Shown: one piece after another, positions 19,575 to 26,724 of the stretch | Numbering within the stretch: the stretch's first letter is position 1 | Layout of the letters: every line of letters starts with the position of its first letter | Origin: JANXQG01 sp963780045 | GTDB taxonomy: Bacteria; Planctomycetota; Planctomycetia; Pirellulales; Thermoguttaceae | Direction: 5' to 3' | Assembly (NCBI GenBank): GCA_963780045.1 | Contig: CAVZZZ010000001.1 | Span: forward strand, 2,356,001-2,420,000 | Length of the DNA: 64,000 bases | Notes under the pieces: generated by a model | Told to the model about the DNA's origin: nothing | Seen by the model: only the letters and a program-made list of their open reading frames with translations | The model's database searches: none | Program-made: the position numbers and the translations under genes

Positions 19575-19641
19575 CTCGCGCAAAGGCGCGTAAGGCGTCC
19601 AAACTAGATCCTTCCTTTGCGCCTCAGCGCCTTTGCGCGAG
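19575..19641. repeat. Inverted repeat between divergent genes
   Basis: CTCGCGCAAAGGCGC at 19575-19589 pairs perfectly with GCGCCTTTGCGCGAG at 19627-19641, with a 37-base loop and partial pairing further out. It lies between the starts of the DUF11 protein (minus) and the PmoA-like protein (plus). It could be a regulatory hairpin or a dispersed repeat. Confidence 0.8.
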
Positions 19642-19715
19642 GTTTCTGAGCGGCAGTGCCGCTTCAGTGTGCATTTTGCTAAAATGACCGTTTGCAACCT
19701 TGAGGGGATCATCGT

Positions 19716-20941
19716 ATGCCACGTTCGTTTTCAATGCGCTTTTGCGTCGGACTGGGTATCGTCTTTTTCGCGTCATTTGGCCACTGGGCGGCTGCCGCTA
19801 CGCTCGTCGTGCCGGCGGAGGGTGCTACTCTGCAGATTGACACGCCCGCGCCCGCCAAGCTCCGGTTCAAGACGGGAGATTCGGTCAAACTTGCCGAAGT
19901 TGGAGAGAATACTGTCGTGCCGGCGCAGCTTGTTCCCGGCGTGGCCGCGGACGGCACGCTCGACCAGGACCATCCACGTCTGCTCGCCGATATTCCCTCT
20001 CGGCAAGGAACCCTCAAGGAGCGGCGATTCCAGCTCCGCTCCGCGCCGCGGACGAATGCCGCAGCCTTCGCCTTCCACGACAAGGACGAAAAATCGCTCG
20101 CCTTGGACGAGGGCCAACGACCGGTGCTGGTCTACAATCACGGCACGATCGTCAAAGAGACGGTGCCGCCCAAGGACGTTCGTCGCAGCCGGGCATGTTA
20201 CATCCATCCGCTCTACGGCCTGGACGGCGAGGTGCTCACCGATGACTTTCCCAAGGACCACTATCATCATCACGGCGTCTTTTGGACATGGCCGCACGTG
20301 GAAATCGACGGCAAGCAATACGACCTCTGGATGAACAAGGGCATCCGGCCCGAATTCGTCGCTTGGCTGGGCCGCGACGCCGGACCATTGGCCGCCGCGC
20401 TGGGCGTCGAGAACGGCTGGTTCGTAGGCGACAAAAAAGTGATGGTGGAGCGGGTGTGGATTCGCGCTGGCCGCAGCGACGGCAAGACGCAGGCCGTGGA
20501 CCTCGATATGACCTGGATTCCGCTTGACCGCCCCATCACGCTTCGCGGCGCCGAGGGCAAGAGCTACGGCGGCTTGACCGTCCGCTTTGCCGTTCGCAAC
20601 CAGAAACAATCGACAATTACTGTTCCCACCGTGCGCCGAAGGAAGACCTGCCCGACACGCCGTTGCCCTGGGCCGACATGACGGCGAGCTTCGCCGGCGG
20701 CAAGGGACTCAGCGGCGCGGCGATCTTCGTGCCCGTGGACCAGCCCGACTATCCGCCGACCTGGCTCACGCGGCACTACGGGCCGCTTTGCATCGGCTGG
20801 CCCGGCGTCCACGGCAAGACCTTCCCGCCGGGACGACCGATCCATCTCGCCTACCGGCTCTGGATTCACGCGGGAGCGGCTTCCGGCGAGGAGTTGAAAG
20901 GGGCCTACACGGCGTATAGTGCCAAGGTGAAGTGGGAATAG
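19716..20941 (+). CDS. PmoA-like (DUF6807) secreted protein (apparent frameshift)
   Basis: A signal peptide (FCVGLGIVFFASFGHWAAAA) is followed by the features of the DUF6807/PmoA family common in planctomycetes: PLYGLDGEVLTDDFPKDHYH, HHGVFWTWPHVEIDG and, near the end, WADMTASFAGGKGLSGAAIF and YRLWIHAGAASGEELKGAY. The family name comes from an old annotation link to methane oxygenase; the true role is unknown, probably in carbohydrate handling. The frame changes at about 20632 in a GTGCGCCGAAG tract, where one (or four) added bases restore PKEDLPDTPLPWADM. Joined length is about 408 residues. Confidence 0.8.
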
Positions 20942-21065
20942 GGTGCTTGCTGGCTTCCGACCTCTGCTCTTTGGTAAGGGCCGGTGGTGCATGTCGTCGC
21001 ATTTTGGTCCGAAGAATTTTCTTCTCGCTTCTAACATCGCAAAACCCCGTGTTTTTGGCCATTTG

Positions 21066-21140
21066 TGCGATCAGGACGCGGTCAGGACACGATTAGGACG
21101 CGGTCAGGACTGGGTCAGGATGCGGTCAGGGCCGGCTCAG
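21066..21140. repeat. Imperfect tandem repeat of GTCAGGAC-type unit
   Basis: Seven near-copies of a 10-12 base unit related to GCGGTCAGGACG follow one another (GATCAGGACGCG, GTCAGGACACGA, TTAGGACGCG, GTCAGGACTGGG, TCAGGATGCG, GTCAGGGCCG, GCTCAGG). No protein is encoded. It may be a protein-binding repeat or a slippage product. Confidence 0.65.
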
Positions 21141-21366
21141 GAATTCCCGCCTCCGGGTGGTTTATGCACCACAGTCGGTTCTTTCTGCCGGAATGGACCA
21201 TTTCGGCGCACTTTGCGACATCGACGGCCGACGGGGCCTTTTGGTCGCGGATACGGCATTGCATGCCCACGCGCGCCAGGGCTGCCGTCGTTCGCCTTGT
21301 ATTGCCGTTCATTTTTCCGTTCCTCAGGTTTCTGTCACCGCTCCGGCCTCTGCAAAGTCCCCCTCG

Positions 21367-21674
21367 CCCGCCGGGCTTGTTGTTCTACACACCTCAGACC
21401 CCATCCGGCTCGCCCGGATGGTGAAATAGGTTGAATGGCTAGAAAAGTGAAATGAAGAAATCACGACCCCCGCGGGCTTGTCCCGCGGGTGAAGGAGATT
21501 GCGCGGCTACATGGCGAATATGCAAAAGCTGAACAATCTGATTCACCATCCAGACAAGCTGGATGGGGTCTGGTTCTTGTTGGTTTTCGTAGCCAGCTTT
21601 ACAACCTCCTTCACCATCCACACGAGGTGGATGGGGTTGCGTGGCGACTTATGTAGAACAACAAGCCCGCCGGG
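21367..21674. repeat. Hairpin cluster: three TTCACCATCC elements inside an inverted repeat
   Basis: Three copies of a ~30-base hairpin with consensus TTCACCATCC, ~10 variable bases, GGATGGGGT lie at 21396-21425 (inverted), 21542-21571 and 21610-21638. They are bracketed by 22-base inverted arms (21367-21388 and 21653-21674, one mismatch) that share GGGCTTGTTGTTCTAC. The variable centre of each copy keeps the stem, as expected for a REP-like element. Confidence 0.75.
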
Positions 21675-22060
21675 AGCGGGCAGGGAGAGGGCGCGTTTCC
21701 AACCAGCATACCGCCAGTCGTAACTCTTGTCAACAGATATTGGCACATCTCGTTCGCCTGTCGCCGCAAGTCCTTGCGCCGCAATGCTTTACGCCGCTTG
21801 ACATTTGTTTGCATTTTCGTGCCTCCCTCCCGGCGGTGGGGCCGTGTGAAAATAGCGCAAGTCCAGGCTGGCAAAGGAGTTGGGGATTTCCGGCGCGATC
21901 GCCGACGTGACGCCGGAAAAAGAGCGACCGCCAAAGATGTTTTGCGAGAAATGGCGTTCCGATGCGGTCAGAATTCGTGACCAGGTCGCCGGACGTTGGG
22001 CGCGAGGTGGTCGCGATTTGCGACCTGCCCTGCGAGGCGCCACGTGGGCCTTTGGAACGG

Positions 22061-23548
22061 TTACTCCTTCAGCCCTTCAAGTACCGCCGAAAACTGCTCC
22101 AAGGCAGTTTGCAAGTCGTCGACGATCTCCCCCGCCAGCACGTCCGGGTCGGGCAGGTCGTCGGAGTCCTCCAAGCTCGCGTCCTTCAGCCAGAAGATGT
22201 CGAGGTTCACCTTGTCGCGTTTGACAAGCTCGTCGTACTCGAATGACCGCCAGCGTCCCTCGGGGTTCTGCTCGCTGAAGGTCTGGCGGCGGCGATGGCG
22301 GTTTTCGGCGTTGTAGCACTTCACAAACTCGTCCAGGTCGCTCCGCTGCAAGGGGTTCGTCTTCAAGGTGAAGTGCATGTTGGTCCGCAAGTCGTAAACC
22401 CAAAGAGTCTTTGTCCAAGGCTTTTCCTGCGCCGGCTTCGCGTCGAAAAAGAGCACGTTTGCCTTCACGCCCTGGGCGTAGAAGATGCCGGTCGGCAACC
22501 GCAGCAGCGTATGCACGTCGAACTGTTTCAGGAGGTTCCGCCGCACGGTCTCGCCCGCGCCGCCCTCGAAAAGCACGTTGTCGGGCACGACGATCGCGCA
22601 CCGCCCGTTGATTGCCAGCAGGGTCTTGACGTGCTGCAAGAAGTTGAGCTGCTTGTTCTTCGTGGTGGTCCAGAAGTCCTGCCGCTCGTAGGCGTACTCC
22701 TCCTTTTCCAACTCGCCCTCCTCGTTGACGATGGCGATGCTCGACTTCTTGCCGAAAGGCGGGTTGGTCAGCACGAGGCTGTAGCGGCTGCCGGGGTCGC
22801 CGGCCAGGCTGTCCGCGCCGGAGTGGATTGGGCAGGGGTCGGCGTCGACGCCGTGCAGATAAAGATTCATGATGCACAGCCGCGCCGTGTTGGGCACGAT
22901 GTCCGCGCCTTGCACGAAGCTTTTCCGCAGATGCTTTTTACGGTCGGGGTCGAGGTCCTTGCCGTAGAGTTCGGCGACGTAGCGGTGGGCCGCCAGCAGA
23001 AAGCCGCCCGTGCCGCAGGCCGGGTCGCAAACCGTATCGTCGGGCATGGGCCGGACGCACTCGACGATGCCTTGAATAAGCTCGCGGGGCGTGAAGTATT
23101 GTCCCGCGCCTTTTGGCGATTCGGCGGCGCTTTTGGCCAATAGGCCCTCGTAGATGTCGCCCTTGACGTCGGCTTCCATCGAGGACCAGTTTTCCGCGTC
23201 GATCAGGTCGACGATCAGCCGCTTGAGCGTGGCCGGGTTCTGGATTTCAGGGCGGGCCTTTTTGAAGATTTCGCCCAACATGCCCGGCTTCTTGCCGAGC
23301 TCTTCAAGGACGTGCCGGTAGTGGGTTTCCAACTCGTCGCCGTCGAGCTTCATCAGGCTCGGCCAGTCGAGGCCGGGCGGAATGATCGGCTTACGCTTGT
23401 AGGGCGGCCGCGTCAACTCGTCGGCCATTTTCAAAAAGAGCAGAAAGGTGATCTGCTCCGTGTAGGCCATGTACGAAAGCCCGTCGTCGCGCAGCACGTG
23501 CGCGAAGTTCCAGGCTTTGTTGACGATGGTTTGCGAGGCGGTGCTCAT
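22061..23548 (-). CDS. hsdM: Type I restriction-modification system, methyltransferase subunit HsdM
   Basis: An intact 495-residue N6-adenine methyltransferase subunit. The N-terminal helical domain (MSTASQTIVNKAWNFAHVLR) is followed by the SAM-binding motif DPACGTGGFLLAAHRY near residue 180 and the catalytic NPPFGKKSS near residue 268. The family partners with HsdS to methylate the target, and with HsdR to cut unmodified DNA. It lies downstream of hsdR and hsdS on the same strand but is separated from hsdS by 1.65 kb of REP repeats and a decayed transposase, so it may need its own promoter. Confidence 0.95.
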   Translation of the reverse strand: MSTASQTIVNKAWNFAHVLRDDGLSYMAYTEQITFLLFLKMADELTRPPYKRKPIIPPGLDWPSLMKLDGDELETHYRHVLEELGKKPGMLGEIFKKARPEIQNPATLKRLIVDLIDAENWSSMEADVKGDIYEGLLAKSAAESPKGAGQYFTPRELIQGIVECVRPMPDDTVCDPACGTGGFLLAAHRYVAELYGKDLDPDRKKHLRKSFVQGADIVPNTARLCIMNLYLHGVDADPCPIHSGADSLAGDPGSRYSLVLTNPPFGKKSSIAIVNEEGELEKEEYAYERQDFWTTTKNKQLNFLQHVKTLLAINGRCAIVVPDNVLFEGGAGETVRRNLLKQFDVHTLLRLPTGIFYAQGVKANVLFFDAKPAQEKPWTKTLWVYDLRTNMHFTLKTNPLQRSDLDEFVKCYNAENRHRRRQTFSEQNPEGRWRSFEYDELVKRDKVNLDIFWLKDASLEDSDDLPDPDVLAGEIVDDLQTALEQFSAVLEGLKE

Positions 23549-23567
23549 TTAGATCAGTGCTGCTTTC

Positions 23568-23612
23568 CGCCGCCGCTGGGCTTGCCCCAGCGGAGCGCCG
23601 GATTGGCCATTA
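23568..23612 (-). repeat. Inverted REP-like copy flanking the transposase 3' end
   Basis: The plus strand reads GCCGCTGGGCTTGCCCCAGC followed by GGAGCG and GGATTGGCCATTAC. This is the reverse complement of the 71-base array unit (GTAGTGGTCAATCC ... CGCTCCGCCGGGACAAG) with compensating changes in the hairpin stem. The stop of the transposase gene falls at its edge. Confidence 0.8.
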
Positions 23613-24398
23613 CGTGCGCGGAATCACTCCCAGATCGTACTCGCCAAACGTCCCCACATAATAGCCGAACTCAAAGACGTGTTTCATGCCGTCGAGATAC
23701 GCCAGGTTGTTCATGAACCGAAGGGCAATCTCGCTGGGCGACTGATTCGGCACGCCCCCCAGCGTCAAGTGGACGTGATCAGAGACTAATCCGCCGCGGG
23801 AAAGGTGGTAACCTTGCTTCTGGCACACGCCAAGGATCATCACCCTTCGCGCTGCAAGCCGCTCTTCGCGAACTTCGCGAAACCGTTCGGCATGAACTAT
23901 GACGATGTGCAGATTATACCAGAATACCACGTGGTCGCCTTCGCGCGATTACGACAAATCTACGTCCGGACGGCAAATCTGATTCCGCTCGATGATCGCC
24001 TGTACGCGCGGATCCGCCATCGGGTGGTGCCCCGGCTGGCAACGGACATAGTTCTCGACGGTTTCACGCGTTACCGAACCGACGCTTCGCAGGCAGTAGT
24101 TCCTCTGAAACGCCTTCGGGCGGTCGCCGCGAACCAGCTACTGCAATCTGCCCTTGACCGATCGGACCAGCGCATGGGGCGAAACGGCAGGCTTCGTGCT
24201 CACGAGGAACTGGCTTGTTGTCTCGTCGGCAAAGCGATGCTCAAGGACGCGCACGCCATCGGGCTCGGTGGCAGCCTGCAAAGCGCCAAGCCAGTCGGCG
24301 GCCGAAACGGCTTGATGCCAGAAGACGGTGAGGCTCCAGTTGAGCTGATAGGCCGCGCGGCAGTTGTCCAAGGTGTAGATGGGCGATAGATCGGGCAT
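23610..24398 (-). pseudogene. RAYT-like HUH transposase with two HUH-type domains, decayed by two in-frame stops
   Basis: One frame from 24398 to 23610 reads as a 262-codon protein broken by TAG at 24140-24138 and TAA at 23951-23949. The first half (MPDLSPIYTLDNCRAAYQLN, later SQFLVSTKPAVSPHALVRSV, KGRLQ, PKAFQRNYCLRSVGS and a VENYVRCQ segment) resembles a Y1 domain with a candidate catalytic Tyr and Gln. The second half holds VFWYNLHIVIVHAERFREVR and SDHVHLTLGGV, an HUH motif, and ends VGTFGEYDLGVIPRT. Such proteins (REP-associated tyrosine transposases) nick at REP hairpins. The gene begins ten bases from the repeat array and ends at an inverted copy, so it is bracketed by its likely substrate. 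Confidence 0.78.
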
Positions 24399-24407
24399 GC
24401 GCGAACC

Positions 24408-25027
24408 TAGTGGTCAATCCTCCGCTCCGCCGGGACAAGCTCGGCGGGGGCGGGAATGATTATGGAAAGCCCGCCTGTAGTGGTCAATCCTTCGCTCCGC
24501 CGGGACAAGCCCGGACGGGGGCGGAAACGATTATGGAAAGCCCGCCTGTAGTGGTCAATCCTTCGCTCCGCCGGGGCAAGCCCGGACGGGGGCGGGAATG
24601 ATTATGGAAATGTGCCTTGTAGTGGTCAATCCTTCGCTCCGCCGGGACAAGCCCGGACGGGGGCGGGAATGATTATGGAAATGTGCCTTTTAGTGGTCAA
24701 TCCTTCGCTCCGCCGGGGCAAAGCCCGGCGGGGGCGGGAATGATTATGGAAAGCCCGCCTGTAGTGGTCAATCCTTCGCTCCGCCGGGACAAGCCCGGAC
24801 GGGGGCGGGAATGATTATGGAAAGCCCGCCTGTAGTGGTCAATCCTTCGCTCCGCCGGGACAAGCCCGGACGGGGGCGGAAACGATTATGGAAAGCCCGC
24901 CTGTAGTGGTCAATCCTTCGCTCCGCCGGGACAAGCCCGGACGGGGGCGGGAATGATTATGGAAATGTGCCTTGTAGTGGTCAATCCTTCGCTCCGCCGG
25001 GACAAGCCCGGACGGGGGCGGAAACGC
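24408..25027. repeat. Tandem array of a 71-base REP-like unit, 8.7 copies
   Basis: Units start at 24408, 24478, 24549, 24620, 24691, 24762, 24833, 24904 and 24975: spacing is 71 bases except 70 for the first. Each begins TAGTGGTCAATCC (preceded by G in most copies), then CTTCGCTCCGCCGGGACAAG and CCCGGACGGGGGCGG, containing a CCGGG-ACAAG-CCCGG hairpin, then a linker with GATTATGGAAA. Two linker endings alternate (GCCCGCCT and TGTGCCTT). Copies 1-3 match copies 6-8 in linker order, so the array probably grew by block duplication. It ends in DNA with GCCGCCAACGGCATTGG. Confidence 0.93.
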
Positions 25028-25044
25028 CGCCAACGGCATTGGCA

Positions 25045-25090
25045 TCCGCCCCCGCTGGGCTTGCCCCAGCGGAGCGCGGGATTGGCAACT
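25045..25090 (-). repeat. Second inverted REP-like copy at the array end
   Basis: The plus strand reads CCCCCGCTGGGCTTGCCCCA then GCGGAGCGCGGGATTGGCAA, the reverse orientation of the array unit. Together with the copy at 23568-23612 it brackets the transposase and its tandem array. Confidence 0.8.
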
Positions 25091-25198
25091 AGAACGCGAA
25101 CCCTCAACCCACCTCTCACCTTCTCTGCCGACGCCCGGCGAAGCCGGGCGAAGCCGGGCGGCGGCAGAGATGGCGCGCAAATCGGGAAAACGGGGCTC

Positions 25199-25243
25199 TA
25201 GTGGTCAATCCTTCGCTCCGCCGGGACAAGCCCGGCGGGGGCG
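25199..25243 (+). repeat. Isolated REP-like copy forming the 3' end of hsdS
   Basis: This reads TAGTGGTCAATCC followed by the same CTCCGCCGGGACAAGCCCGG hairpin as the array, then GCGGGGGCGG. On the minus strand it encodes the last residues of HsdS (RPRRACPGGAKD) and its TGA stop (25207-25205). Confidence 0.85.
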
Positions 25244-26724
25244 GTTTCTCTGCTGATTTATCCGTTCGAAGACCGCACTGGCCGGTTCATCGTTCGGGTC
25301 TTGCGGGACCAGCTTGCCCTCGAAGGCCCGCTTGAGGATGCTTTGGCGGAGGCGGGCGGATCGTTTGAGGTTTGCGTTGATCAATGATTCGGCAGCCTTG
25401 ATGAGCGAGTATACCGATTAACCTCCGCCACGATTTCCCTTTGCTCCTCCAACGGTGGCAATGGAAACTCCAAATCAGCAAACCGACCGGCGCCCAAATG
25501 GGCAATGTTGACAGTAATCGTGGCGATCTTCTGAAACCGACCGTTCTTCAGGTAGGTGAGGAACACCGCTGGCGCATATTCCGTATCAAGGTCGCGTGAC
25601 GATTGAAACCGCACAAGAGTGTTTGTAAAGCATGCCTCTGGAACCTCATCGCGATAAATCGCGGGCCGCCCAACCAGTTCCATGCTCTGCCCCTCATTCA
25701 GCAATATGTCGCCGTAGCGAAGCCGATACACTTCGTATTCCTCCGGCGTGAAGTTCATTTCCATCACGTCCGAAATGTCGATCCGATCTTCAAACACATT
25801 TGCGACTCGCAAGTAGCGTCGCATGTTTGGACCAAAATGATGCTGCGGTGCCCGCTGTGCCGCCAAGCTGTACCTTGCCGACCTGAAGCACGCTCGCCCA
25901 GCACCAGCGCCTCCGGCAGCTCCGGCAGATTAGTTTCGTCAGGCCCGGCTGGTTCCTTGTACTTGTCTTTCCAACCCGCCGGCGGCTTCTTTCCGGCTTT
26001 TTCAAAGGCAGCCAGTTGGTCGGCTTCCCAGTTGCAGCGGCGTTCGCGGAGAATGCGCTCGAGCAGTTGCGGGCCGGTTTCCTTGGGAGGATTCTTCGCC
26101 CGCCACTCGGTCGTGAGCCGGCCTTCGACGGCCGCCTTGAGGACCGCAGCGCGGTAACGCTTGAGCTTGACTTTGATCCGCTCCAATGCCGCCACGCCGG
26201 CGTCCAGGTCGGAAAAGAGTTCTTCGATCTTGGCGACGATGCGGCGCTGCTCGTTGAAAGGTGGAATAGGGAAACGAACCTTTGAAATTGCCGTAGCGGT
26301 TAGGTGCTTAATCGTACTTCCGGTGTAGTGGTCCGAAAACCGCTCAGTTGCGGTGCCGTAATAGATGTAATACATCGCAAAGCTTGGATCGTACTCGCCG
26401 GGACGAAATCGGACGCGGTGAAGGGCTTTCTGAATCTTTGCGTCCTTCGTTTGTCCATTCCACACCGCAGCGCGACCCGGCTCCCCTCCTTCGCAAATGA
26501 CAAGATCGCCCGGTTCAAGGCCAAAACGGACTTCCTCGCCGTCTTCAAAGTCGCATTTCCTTCATGTCGTCGAGGTTGAACGAAAACCACCGGACGTTTA
26601 CGTTGCGGAGATATGGCTGAGGGGTGCCGCGATTCTTTGCCTTGTCGAGCATCTTTCCGAGGCACATTTCGGCTGCAATGTCCCGTAGCGGCAGCATAGG
26701 GCAAGGAAAACCGTTCGTGCTCAT
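25205..26724 (-). CDS. hsdS: Type I restriction-modification system, specificity subunit HsdS (several apparent frameshifts)
   Basis: Starts ATG at 26724, overlapping the hsdR stop as ATGA. Two target-recognition domains are visible. The first spans CPMLPLRDIAAEMCLG to HYTGSTIKHLTATAISKVRF, with its conserved helix IPPFNEQRRIVAKIEELFSD and ERIKVKLKRYRAAVLKAA. The second begins near QRAPQHHFGPNMRRYLRVAN and ends PLPPLEEQREIVAEVNRY, then SLIKAAESLINANLKRSARL and QSILKRAFEGKLVPQDPND. Frame changes at about 26550, 25890, 25863 and 25408 break the reading; two of these lie in GCGC-type tracts. The joined protein is about 505 residues. The C-terminal tail is encoded by a REP copy. HsdS chooses the DNA target. 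Confidence 0.82.

Larger units (their letters stand above)
20942..22060. other. Long intergenic region with repeats, no gene supported
   Basis: About 1.1 kb between the PmoA-like gene and the 3' end of hsdM. Open frames here have no recognisable domains and differ in codon use. The region holds imperfect tandem GTCAGGAC-type repeats (21066-21140), one stray copy of a TTCTTTCTGCCGGAATGG hairpin arm near 21180, and the hairpin cluster at 21367-21674. Confidence 0.6.

Noticed and set aside
24408..25027. Possible CRISPR array
   Set aside because: The repeated unit is 71 bases with near-identical linkers instead of unique spacers, and there are no cas genes.
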